Positions 1 through 5,750 of a stretch of DNA of 6,562 bases are shown here, one piece after another. The notes beneath the pieces are model-generated. The model was not told the DNA's origin. It did not search any database and was given only the letters and a program-made list of their open reading frames with translations. A program made the position numbers and the translations under genes. The DNA is from Patescibacteria group bacterium (lineage in GTDB: Bacteria; Patescibacteriota; Minisyncoccia; Phycocordibacterales; PALSA-1337): positions 405-6,966 of the forward strand of contig JAMDBV010000038.1 in assembly GCA_023487965.1 (NCBI GenBank), given 5' to 3'. The first letter of the stretch is position 1. Every line of letters begins with the position of its first letter.

Positions 1-28
1 ATCTCATCAATCGTCGATTACAAATATC
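1..28. repeat. Left arm of perfect 28-bp inverted repeat
   Basis: This arm, beginning ATCTCATCAATCG, is the exact reverse complement of bases 214-241, with a 185-nt spacer between the arms. Pairing stops at bases 29 and 213. The arm starts at the very first base of the window. The right arm encodes the natural C-terminus of the DUF167 protein (KIFVIDD and stop), so the left arm is probably the copy. A template-switch or assembly fold-back at a contig end is the simplest explanation. A real inverted repeat is possible but less likely. Confidence 0.9.
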
Positions 29-235
29 AAAATCCACGCCCATCCCGGTGAAAAGAGTGAGAAAGTCGTCAAGAATAGTGAAGACAGCTACGATATACAC
101 ATACGCGAAAAGGCCGAGAATGGAGCCGCCAATCGGCGGATTTCCGCCATTGTCCGCAACATATTTCCCCATAGAAAGGTTATAATGATAGCGGGGCATA
201 GGAGCAGTCATAAGATATTTGTAATCGACGATTGA
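2..235 (+). CDS. DUF167 (YggU-like) family protein, 5'-incomplete
   Basis: An open frame enters from the left edge and ends at TGA 233-235, giving 77 visible residues. The pattern matches DUF167: an opening strand with HAHPGEKSEK (residues 12-21), a central strand YDIHIREKAENGAAN (30-44, equivalent to the family's 'V.APPVDGKAN' region), a helix with RISAIVRNIF, then VIMIAGHRSSHKIFVI (60-75), equivalent to the family's 'SGxxSRxK' end. The family is small (about 75-100 residues) and widespread, and its biochemical role is not established. No start codon is visible. Codons 2-28 lie in the left arm of a suspected fold-back artefact, so the true N-terminus probably begins close to the lysine at 29-31 with a start codon lost at the junction. 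The hpf gene follows after 89 nt on the same strand. The family call is good; the first nine residues should not be trusted. Confidence 0.75.
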   Translation, partial: SHQSSITNIKIHAHPGEKSEKVVKNSEDSYDIHIREKAENGAANRRISAIVRNIFPHRKVIMIAGHRSSHKIFVIDD

Positions 236-241
236 TGAGAT
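214..241. repeat. Right arm of perfect 28-bp inverted repeat
   Basis: This is the exact reverse complement of bases 1-28. It covers the last codons and the stop codon of the DUF167-like gene plus six bases after it. Because it carries the conserved end of that protein in frame, it is taken as the original sequence and the arm at base 1 as the derived copy. Whether the match continues to the left of base 1 cannot be seen. Confidence 0.9.
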
Positions 242-306
242 AATGCAACGAGGTCGTGAGCGGATTCGTATGATAAGTGTAGGTGTGGGCAGAATTATAA
301 ATATTC

Positions 307-321
307 ATTGATAATATCAAT
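307..321. promoter_or_regulatory. 15-bp palindrome just upstream of hpf start
   Basis: The sequence ATTGATAATATCAAT has perfect 7-bp arms around one central base and ends 3 nt before the hpf ATG. It also contains GATAAT (310-315), which could serve as a -10 box. An AT-rich TATAAA lies further up at 296-301. No convincing -35 box is seen at the usual distance from either. It could be a promoter/operator element or a chance AT-rich palindrome. No Shine-Dalgarno sequence precedes the gene. Confidence 0.3.
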
Positions 322-324
322 AAC

Positions 325-693
325 ATGAATATAAATATCAAGACAACGAATATCACCATGACCCAAGCGATTGCTGATTATACGAACAAGCGCCTCGCAA
401 AAATCGACAAATTGTTGTATTCCGATCCGGCCGCCCAATGCGATGTCGAACTGGCCAAGACAACATCACATCACAACAAAGGTGACATATTCAAGGCCGA
501 AATACATATCGTCGGCGCAAATAAAAATATATACGCAACTGTCGAAAGGGAGGATCTGTACGCCTCGATCGACTCCGTCCGCGATGATGTTCTACGCGAA
601 TTGAAATCCGGCAAAGAGAAAAGTATTTCATTCATACGACGCGGTGGCGCGAGGATCAAGTCGATGGTCAAGGGCTTGTGGAACCGTTCGTGA
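325..693 (+). CDS. hpf: Ribosome hibernation promoting factor (HPF/RaiA, short form)
   Basis: The 122-residue protein belongs to the S30AE/sigma-54 modulation family. Members bind the 30S decoding centre of idle ribosomes, block mRNA and tRNA, and preserve ribosomes during slow growth. Family features are the opening strand MNINIKTTNITMTQAIADYTNKR (given here as residues 1-23), a helix to about residue 31, a strand CDVELAKTT (39-47), a strand FKAEIHIVGANKNIYATVE (56-74) and the typical helix DLYASIDSVRDDVLRELK (77-94). The C-terminal tail (95-122) is short, basic and rich in Arg and Lys (IRRGGARIKSMVKG). It is not the dimerization domain of long HPF (about 180 residues). Short forms normally need a partner factor such as RMF for 100S ribosomes in gammaproteobacteria; none is visible here. 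The ATG at 325 gives the expected N-terminus and lacks a Shine-Dalgarno sequence. Confidence 0.93.
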   Translation: MNINIKTTNITMTQAIADYTNKRLAKIDKLLYSDPAAQCDVELAKTTSHHNKGDIFKAEIHIVGANKNIYATVEREDLYASIDSVRDDVLRELKSGKEKSISFIRRGGARIKSMVKGLWNRS

Positions 694-743
694 GAAAGTA
701 AAATATATAGGTGCAAAAAGAATCATTCTTCAGTTTGGCGGCT

Positions 744-887
744 ATGAAACAGCCTGTCAATCAGTGGATATCGATAGCCTTTATCGGAGTGCTCTGTGTA
801 TGGGTTGTGATATATTATTTCAACAATCGGATCCAAGGGATCGACGAAATATATCGTACAGCATCTCTTTCCGCCCTTCAGCAATAA
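744..887 (+). CDS. Possible small single-span membrane protein
   Basis: This 47-codon frame is not recognised. It encodes a short polar start (MKQPVNQ), a strongly hydrophobic segment from about residue 8 to 26 (with AFIGVLCVWVVIYYF) and a polar tail (NNRIQGIDEIYRTASLSALQQ), consistent with one transmembrane helix. The hydrophobic part (about 765-821) lies almost wholly outside fmt, so it is not a shadow of that gene. Only the tail overlaps the end of fmt, which runs in the opposite direction (820-887). An in-frame GTG at 711, directly after an in-frame TAG, would give 58 residues. Neither start has a clear ribosome binding site. The gene would be convergent with fmt and sits 50 nt after hpf. 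Without homologues this remains a candidate. Confidence 0.4.
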   Translation: MKQPVNQWISIAFIGVLCVWVVIYYFNNRIQGIDEIYRTASLSALQQ

Positions 888-1686
888 CTTTTTCGATATT
901 TAGCTTGCCATCTTTCATCGAGGCCGAAGTAATCTTGACCCTTATTTTCTTGCCGCCACTCTCCGCGAAAAAATACGCCTGTGGCCATTCATGGTATGCC
1001 TGAATCTTGCGGAAATTGTCATAATCATTCGCGGATAGGTCTATAAGCGCATCCTCTTTTGTGATCTTGCGCGTGAACGTGGCTTTGTCGTGATCTTGTT
1101 CTATGCCTTGAATGTTTCCGGCAAGCCATTGCGGCAAAATATTCGCGAGCAGATCTGCGCCTTTTTTGGCCATTATTTCTTCGAAATCTTCGTATGTCGG
1201 CCATTCATCTATATGAACTTTTTCGTGCGCAATGATCGGTCCGTGATCCATTTGTTCGTCGACTTGCATGATCGTGACACCCGTATCTTTCGCATCATCA
1301 AGCATGGCGCTTTGTAGGGGGGAGGCGCCGCGGTAAAGGGGAATGAGTGATGGGTGGATATTGATGGTCTTTTGTGGCGGGATATCTATGATACGGTCCG
1401 GAATAATCTTGCCGTATGATGCAACAACAAATGTTTCGGCATTGAAAGATGATAATTCGGTGGCGAAGGTGGTATCGAGCTTAGCCGGATCGAGGCACGG
1501 TATATGACGCTTTCGTGCCCAGATCTTGACCAATGTCGGAGTCATGACAAGTCCGCGACCTTTGGGTTTGTCGGGTGTGGTTACGATTGCGACGGGCAAT
1601 AATCCTCTTTCGGCCAAACGGTCCAATACTATTATCGAAAATCGCGATGAACCAAAAAAAACGAATTTGGCGGTTTTATCATTCAT
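820..1686 (-). CDS. fmt: Methionyl-tRNA formyltransferase
   Basis: Fmt transfers a formyl group from 10-formyl-tetrahydrofolate to Met-tRNA(fMet) in the cytoplasm for translation initiation. With the start at 1686 the protein has 288 residues. The N-terminal formyltransferase domain begins KFVFFGSSRFS and includes TTPDKPKGRG (residues 36-45), the signature NIHPSLIPLYRGASP (109-123) and MDHGPI (146-151). The catalytic triad is Asn109, His111 and Asp147, within one position of N108/H110/D146 in E. coli. The tRNA-binding C-terminal domain starts near ATFTRKITKEDALIDLS (202-218). The frame is open back to a Met at 1728, but 1686 is preferred: it begins just before the fold, has AAGG a few bases upstream, and overlaps the def stop by 8 nt, a usual coupling arrangement. 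The alternative would overlap def by 50 nt. The last 68 bases overlap a possible small ORF on the other strand. Confidence 0.95.
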   Translation of the reverse strand: MNDKTAKFVFFGSSRFSIIVLDRLAERGLLPVAIVTTPDKPKGRGLVMTPTLVKIWARKRHIPCLDPAKLDTTFATELSSFNAETFVVASYGKIIPDRIIDIPPQKTINIHPSLIPLYRGASPLQSAMLDDAKDTGVTIMQVDEQMDHGPIIAHEKVHIDEWPTYEDFEEIMAKKGADLLANILPQWLAGNIQGIEQDHDKATFTRKITKEDALIDLSANDYDNFRKIQAYHEWPQAYFFAESGGKKIRVKITSASMKDGKLNIEKVIAEGRKEMLYDIFRRSLGSDC

Positions 1687-2242
1687 GGCCTTGATTTGCT
1701 TTCTCCATTTCGGCGATCTCTTCCTCACTCATTTCCCACAATTCTTTGGCCTTGTCGATAAACAAGGTGCCATCGAGATGATCACATTCGTGCTGGAATA
1801 TTTGGGCAAGCAAGCCCGACGCGCCACGAACGATTTTCTTGCCATGCTCATCGTATGCGTTTATGGTCGCCTTGCTCGAACGACGGACTTTGCCGTACAA
1901 CCAGCGCACGGAGAGGCAACCTTCTTCCATGTCTTTTTTGTCCTTGGAGAGTTTTTGCAATGTTGGATTGATGAAAACCATATCCGCATCGTCCTTTTTG
2001 CTACGCGCGTCCGCTTTGTGCAGGAGTTCGCCGTTTATGACGAAAATACGCAATGATTGGCCGATCTGTGGCGCGGCGATGGCGATACCGTCCTTCTGGC
2101 TATGAACGGCACGCTTCATTTCGGCTATTATGTCCTGAACTTTTTGCGAATTTATCTCGCCGATAGGCACATCGGTAGCGATTTGACGCAAAACAGCGTC
2201 TTCTTTTTGGACGATTTTGATATTATTCGCTACCTTATTCAT
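1679..2242 (-). CDS. def: Peptide deformylase
   Basis: Def is a metal-dependent hydrolase that removes the formyl group from the N-terminal formyl-methionine of new proteins. The protein has 187 residues. All three active-site motifs are present: motif I GIAIAAPQ (52-59), motif II EGCLS (107-111) with metal-ligand Cys109, and motif III HECDH (151-155) with metal ligands His151 and His155 and catalytic Glu152. Motif I usually reads G-x-G-x-A-A-x-Q; here the second glycine is Ala54. The tail after DHLDGTLFID is an acidic helix (KELWEMSEEEIAEMEKANQ). The gene lies 58 nt downstream of the priA-like gene and overlaps fmt by 8 nt, so the three are probably one operon. No Shine-Dalgarno sequence precedes the ATG; TATGGT (about 16 nt upstream) could be a weak internal -10 box. 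Confidence 0.96.
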   Translation of the reverse strand: MNKVANNIKIVQKEDAVLRQIATDVPIGEINSQKVQDIIAEMKRAVHSQKDGIAIAAPQIGQSLRIFVINGELLHKADARSKKDDADMVFINPTLQKLSKDKKDMEEGCLSVRWLYGKVRRSSKATINAYDEHGKKIVRGASGLLAQIFQHECDHLDGTLFIDKAKELWEMSEEEIAEMEKANQGHE

Positions 2243-2300
2243 GACTGAAACAGTACCATAATTTGCGCGTATTGGGAATGATGGGGTTTTTAGCGAAGCA

Positions 2301-4217
2301 CTACAACAAACTCTCCGGATCGATCCTTACGCTCACAGAGGGTGGCAAATTGCGAAGCAGATTGACTAATCGTTGATCCGGCCAACGGATCGGATCGATG
2401 CGCAAGAGGCCGTGAATATTGGAATTGCCGCGACCGGAAGAAGTGAATGCCGGAAAAATATCTATTTCATATGGTTTGATGTCTCGCTCAATCTCCGACA
2501 TCGCTTTTGCGATGATATCCTTCTTGCCCTCGATACTCAGCTTGATAAGCGTGCGATACGGCGGATATTGGAAGCGTTTACGTTCGGCTATCGTAATGCG
2601 GTAGAAATCACTCAAATTGCCTTTTATGCCATATTCGAAAATCTTCTCCTCGGCCTTGCGCGTCTGAACTATTATCGAACGCTCCGCCAGATTGCGGAAT
2701 CTCGTGAGCAGATACATGATTTTTTCCGGAATACGAAAGTCGGGCAGGGCGAAGAGCGAATCCAATGAGACTATGCCGATATGATCGATACGTGACGGCA
2801 AATATGCGATCGCCAATTCCGTGCCGACAAGGACACTTCCCGGACTTTGTACGAATCGGTCGATGACCGCCCTTATCTGCTTTGGCGTCTTGGTCGTATC
2901 GGCGTCGATGCGGAACACTTCGGTACCGGGGGACTTGTCGACGATCTCCTTGTAAACCCGATCGATGCCGATACCGAGCGGTGTAAGACGCCAACTGTTG
3001 CAATTGTCACAGAGTCGATCGGCCGATGACATGTCGCCACAGCGATGACAGAGATAAAAGTTACTGCCATTTGCGGACGTGTGCAGGACGATCGGCGCGC
3101 CGCATACATTGCAGGCCACGATAGTGTCGCAATCATCGCAAACGGTCGACGTGGCGAGACCGCGACGCAGAGCGAAGAGGAAAAGGTGAGTATTGTCTTC
3201 ACGATTCGCCGACACGGTTGCTAACAATTGATCCGATAACACTTTGAATTTACTCTTGTCTCTTTTGTCATCAGTATTTGCGGGAGGTATTCGTGGCGCA
3301 TCGGGATCTTTCATGTCGATAAACGTATCCTCGGCATTGGATATGGATCGCCATTTGAAAGGTTGACCGGCGGAGATATCATTGCGCTCGGTGCGGAAGA
3401 GTGTTTCATTGCGCAACAAGACATCGGCAACGTACAATTTGTCGCCCCTGCCTCGCGTCAGAGTCTCTATCGCATACCTATGGTCAAGGAATGGAGCTTT
3501 TTGTCCTATCCAACCATGATCATTCTCGCGTTCGATGACCACCGTCTCTATATCGCTCCTCGGCATTATTGAGAATGAACCGGTCGCGATGACGACTACC
3601 GGATGCTCGGTCTCCGCGATCGTATTCCATGTCTCGACAATCTTCTTCTCGGTGATATCGCTATTTAGCGTGAATATGTATTCTTCCACACCCCTTTCCA
3701 GTGATTCGAATAGCCAGTTACCGCTCTCGATGGTCGGTACGTAAAAAACCAAAGAACGTTTGCGGGCAAATTCCTGGCGAATGAGACTGCGCCAAGAACT
3801 GATGCGATCATTATCATCACCTTGAATGGCTACAATCTCACTTTTAGGTCGATTGTTGTATATCGGCGGAGCAATCTTGCTCGCATTGTCCAGCAGGGTC
3901 CGATTGATGAGTGTATTTATTATGGCTCCGGAATGTGTGGCGTAATAATTGGCAAGCTTGGCGCAATCGTCCATGAATGTTTTGTTCAGGAACGAAGTGG
4001 CCTTTATCTTCGCGAGTTTACGTATCTCATAGGGCGCTCGGCGTATCTCGCTTTTCATATCGATGGCCGGTCGCACTGTGCTTATTATGGCCGGAATATG
4101 GCGCGTTCTAAGGGGTACTGACACTATTGCGCCGGGCGCGGGGTCGGCTGTGGAGAAATATGACAGTGTTTCAGGGACTTTCTCATGAGTGATCGGTATG
4201 ACTTCTATGATATTCAT
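2301..4217 (-). CDS. priA: PriA-like primosomal protein N' with degenerate ATPase motifs
   Basis: The 638-residue protein aligns along its length with PriA, the replication-restart helicase. Retained: an N-terminal DNA-binding-like domain (MNIIEVIPI, GAIVSVPLRTR at 29-39); eight zinc-binding cysteines in four CxxC pairs at 360/363, 369/372, 390/393 and 403/406; GIGIDRV (415-421), DADTT (438-442), LPDFRIPEK (491-499), RFQYPPYR (548-555) and the C-terminal RIDPESLL. Lost: the Walker A loop (GxTGSGKT) is replaced near 131-140 by IQGDDNDRIS; DEEH is replaced by IEREND (228-233); the QVAGRAGR motif VI is replaced by RFRNLAERS (506-514). The frame is intact, so this looks like an evolved loss of ATP hydrolysis rather than decay. 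I recall similar degenerate PriA proteins in Parcubacteria but cannot verify that here. It is the first gene of a priA-def-fmt cluster. PriA ancestry is secure; helicase activity is doubtful. Confidence 0.88.
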   Translation of the reverse strand: MNIIEVIPITHEKVPETLSYFSTADPAPGAIVSVPLRTRHIPAIISTVRPAIDMKSEIRRAPYEIRKLAKIKATSFLNKTFMDDCAKLANYYATHSGAIINTLINRTLLDNASKIAPPIYNNRPKSEIVAIQGDDNDRISSWRSLIRQEFARKRSLVFYVPTIESGNWLFESLERGVEEYIFTLNSDITEKKIVETWNTIAETEHPVVVIATGSFSIMPRSDIETVVIERENDHGWIGQKAPFLDHRYAIETLTRGRGDKLYVADVLLRNETLFRTERNDISAGQPFKWRSISNAEDTFIDMKDPDAPRIPPANTDDKRDKSKFKVLSDQLLATVSANREDNTHLFLFALRRGLATSTVCDDCDTIVACNVCGAPIVLHTSANGSNFYLCHRCGDMSSADRLCDNCNSWRLTPLGIGIDRVYKEIVDKSPGTEVFRIDADTTKTPKQIRAVIDRFVQSPGSVLVGTELAIAYLPSRIDHIGIVSLDSLFALPDFRIPEKIMYLLTRFRNLAERSIIVQTRKAEEKIFEYGIKGNLSDFYRITIAERKRFQYPPYRTLIKLSIEGKKDIIAKAMSEIERDIKPYEIDIFPAFTSSGRGNSNIHGLLRIDPIRWPDQRLVNLLRNLPPSVSVRIDPESLL

Positions 4218-4223
4218 AGCCTA

Positions 4224-4251
4224 TTTATACTATATTTTCAGGCATTTGGAA
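4224..4251 (-). promoter_or_regulatory. Putative promoter for the priA-def-fmt cluster
   Basis: Reading the minus strand toward priA, overlapping boxes TATAGT (4234-4229) and TATAAA (4229-4224) resemble a -10 element. TTCCAA (4251-4246) lies 16 nt before the second and is a poor -35 match (3 of 6). The boxes end only 6-11 nt before the priA ATG, so the leader would be very short or absent. There is only a weak AGG close to the start codon. Confidence 0.35.
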
Positions 4252-4258
4252 GCCATGT

Positions 4259-4281
4259 TTCCCAATGTCGGACATCGGGAA
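4259..4281. promoter_or_regulatory. 23-bp dyad between priA and murA, candidate operator
   Basis: Arms TTCCCAATGTC and GACATCGGGAA surround a single central base and match at 10 of 11 positions; the mismatch is at 4264/4276. The dyad lies in the 129-nt region between two divergent genes, 42 nt from the priA start and 65 nt from the murA start. That is where a regulator could act on both promoters. An odd-centred dyad with one central base fits a dimeric protein site better than an RNA hairpin, because the loop would be too short. The half-site TTCCCAAT also occurs once on the minus strand upstream of def (2278-2271). Confidence 0.4.
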
Positions 4282-4309
4282 TTGCGCCGAGGTGCGTGGC
4301 TGGGTTGAT

Positions 4310-4338
4310 TTGTGTGTTAATTAAAAATCAATTACAAT
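4310..4338 (+). promoter_or_regulatory. Putative murA promoter
   Basis: TACAAT (4333-4338) is a fair -10 box and TTGTGT (4310-4315) a weak -35 box, with a 17-nt spacer. A nearby TTGATT (4305-4310) is too far away (22 nt). Transcription from this box would start within a few bases of the murA ATG at 4347, implying a leaderless or nearly leaderless message. No Shine-Dalgarno sequence is present before the ATG, which agrees with this. Confidence 0.35.
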
Positions 4339-4346
4339 TCATATTC

Positions 4347-5663
4347 ATGGAAAGACAAGAGAAATTGAAGATAAACGGTCTTGGTGCGGAGAGGAATCTC
4401 AAAGGCACAGTCTATATTTCCGGTGCCAAGAATGCGGCGCTCAAAGCCATGGCCGGGGCTGTTCTTTTCGATGGTCCGGTCGAATTGCACAATGTTCCGG
4501 ACACTGCCGACGTGCGGACGATTGTAGAGATAATGACGAAGCTTGGCGCCAGGATAGAAAGCAAAGACGACGTATTGACTATCGACCCAAATACGATCAC
4601 TAATACCGATATCGATCGCAAGTTGGCCGGAAACATTCGGGCATCGGTTATGTTGACCGGTCCATTGCTCGCGCGATATGGTAAGACTACTTTTCCGGCA
4701 CCCGGTGGTTGTGTCATCGGTTGTCGCCCGATTGATCTATTCCTAAATGGCTATCGCAAACTTGGCGCCTCGGTCGTCGAACACGATGAACTTTTCGATA
4801 TAAAGGACGGCAATTTCCACGGCGGTGAAATATTTTTCGACAAAGTGACAGTCGGCGGGACAGAGACTCTTGTTATGGCCGCGACGCTCGCCGAGGGAAG
4901 GACTATCCTCTATAACTGCGCGATGGAACCAGAAATCGTCAACCTGGTCGAATGGCTCAATCGTGGTGGGGCAAAGATTTCCGGGGCGGGTACGCCGACT
5001 ATTACCGTGGACGGCACAGCGGGCAAACTGTTGAAGCCGGTCAAGTACGAGGCGATACCGGATAGGATCGAAGCGGGCAGTTATCTCATTCTTGGCGCAT
5101 TGATAGCGAAAGAATTGGAAATCAAAGATTGTGAGCCGGAACATTTGCGCGCTGTTGTGAGTATCCTTTCGGATGCCGGCGTGAAGATAAATGTCGACGA
5201 CAAAGCCAAAACAATTGTCGTCTCAAATGATAATGCCAAGAATTACACGCCACTGAATGATATCCGGACCCATGAATATCCCGGTTTCCCTACGGATTTG
5301 CAGGCGCCACTTACGGTTTTTGCTACGCAGGTCAATGGTAAAAGCGCGATATTTGAGACGATATATGAAAATAGGTTCAAATACGTCGAGGATCTTGTGG
5401 CTATGGGAGCAAATATCAGAGCGATTTCAGAGAGGGATGTCGAAGTGAACGGTCCGACAACATTCAAGGGTACATCGGAGATTTCTCCAGGGATGATCAT
5501 TCCGGCCAGAGATATTCGCGCCGGATTTGCCATAGTCATGGCGGCGATTCTGGCTCATGGTGAAAGCACCATATCGAACGTTCATCTTATAGATCGTGGC
5601 TATGAAGATTTGGCGGGGAAGTTGAAAGGGTTGGGTGTTGAACTGGAGAGAATTTCTAATTGA
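4347..5663 (+). CDS. murA: UDP-N-acetylglucosamine 1-carboxyvinyltransferase (MurA)
   Basis: MurA transfers enolpyruvate from phosphoenolpyruvate to UDP-GlcNAc, the first committed step of peptidoglycan synthesis in the cytoplasm. The 438-residue length is close to that of E. coli (419). Seen: SGAKNAALK with the substrate-binding Lys28 and Asn29; the catalytic loop PGGCVIGCRPIDL (119-131) with catalytic Cys122 and Arg127; YPGFPTDLQAPL (311-322) with the catalytic Asp317; and DIRAGFAIV (389-397). Cys122 is the residue attacked by fosfomycin, so target-site sensitivity is expected. A second cysteine, Cys126, sits in the loop where many homologues have Ala or Lys. The frame is open back to an ATG at 4185, but that 54-residue extension overlaps the start of priA and shows no MurA features, so 4347 (MERQEKLKINGLG) is chosen. 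It is divergent from the priA-like gene and followed by mreB. Confidence 0.97.
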   Translation: MERQEKLKINGLGAERNLKGTVYISGAKNAALKAMAGAVLFDGPVELHNVPDTADVRTIVEIMTKLGARIESKDDVLTIDPNTITNTDIDRKLAGNIRASVMLTGPLLARYGKTTFPAPGGCVIGCRPIDLFLNGYRKLGASVVEHDELFDIKDGNFHGGEIFFDKVTVGGTETLVMAATLAEGRTILYNCAMEPEIVNLVEWLNRGGAKISGAGTPTITVDGTAGKLLKPVKYEAIPDRIEAGSYLILGALIAKELEIKDCEPEHLRAVVSILSDAGVKINVDDKAKTIVVSNDNAKNYTPLNDIRTHEYPGFPTDLQAPLTVFATQVNGKSAIFETIYENRFKYVEDLVAMGANIRAISERDVEVNGPTTFKGTSEISPGMIIPARDIRAGFAIVMAAILAHGESTISNVHLIDRGYEDLAGKLKGLGVELERISN

Positions 5664-5666
5664 TTA

Positions 5667-5684
5667 TCCCATTTCCAAGTGGGA
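5667..5684 (+). terminator. Small hairpin after murA, doubtful terminator
   Basis: TCCCATTTCCAAGTGGGA can fold into a 7-bp stem (five Watson-Crick pairs at the base, then one T-G and one T-A) with a four-base loop, 3 nt after the murA stop. No run of T follows on either strand, so it does not look like a standard intrinsic terminator. It might be a weak terminator, an mRNA-end structure or chance. Confidence 0.25.
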
Positions 5685-5704
5685 CTAATTCGTTGCGTTC
5701 CGCT

Positions 5705-5732
5705 TTGTCATTCTCGGCAAATATGGTAAATT
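5705..5732 (+). promoter_or_regulatory. Putative mreB promoter
   Basis: TTGTCA (5705-5710) matches the -35 consensus at five of six positions. TAAATT (5727-5732) is a modest -10 box 16 nt later, and TATGGT (5722-5727) overlaps it. Transcription would start roughly 10 nt before the mreB ATG at 5751. No Shine-Dalgarno sequence is present there. Confidence 0.35.
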
Positions 5733-5750
5733 CCAATATGCAATATTCTC

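Noticed and set aside
1..211. Minus-strand open frame from 211 to the left edge with a hydrophobic stretch
   Set aside because: It is exactly antisense to the DUF167 reading frame, which matches a known family. The hydrophobicity is a by-product of the opposite strand, and no ribosome binding site is present.
714..732. AAGAAT / ATTCTT palindrome followed by a T run on the minus strand, a possible terminator for the fmt operon
   Set aside because: The stem is only about five AT-rich pairs with a three-base loop, about 90 nt past the fmt stop. It is too weak to call.
644..1003. Plus-strand 119-codon open frame across the end of hpf and into fmt
   Set aside because: It overlaps the confirmed 3' ends of hpf and fmt in other frames and shows no domain pattern.
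1687..1728. 14-codon N-terminal extension of Fmt from the ATG at 1728
   Set aside because: It would overlap def by 50 nt and adds only basic residues before the conserved first strand. The ATG at 1686 fits the family and gives an 8-nt overlap.
1526..2056. Plus-strand 176-codon open frame
   Set aside because: It runs antisense through the starts of fmt and the body of def, both of which have full catalytic motifs. The product resembles no family and is a shadow of their codon use.
2373..2768. Plus-strand and other antisense frames inside the priA-like gene
   Set aside because: The minus-strand frame carries the zinc cysteines and PriA C-terminal motifs throughout, so these are shadows.
4185..4346. 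54-codon N-terminal extension of MurA from the ATG at 4185
   Set aside because: It overlaps the divergent priA start and both putative promoters and lacks MurA similarity. Homologues begin near 4347.
4185..4346. Riboswitch or structured leader ahead of murA
   Set aside because: The region is short and AT-rich near the gene, and the only structure is an odd-centred dyad better explained as a DNA site. No known riboswitch core was recognised.
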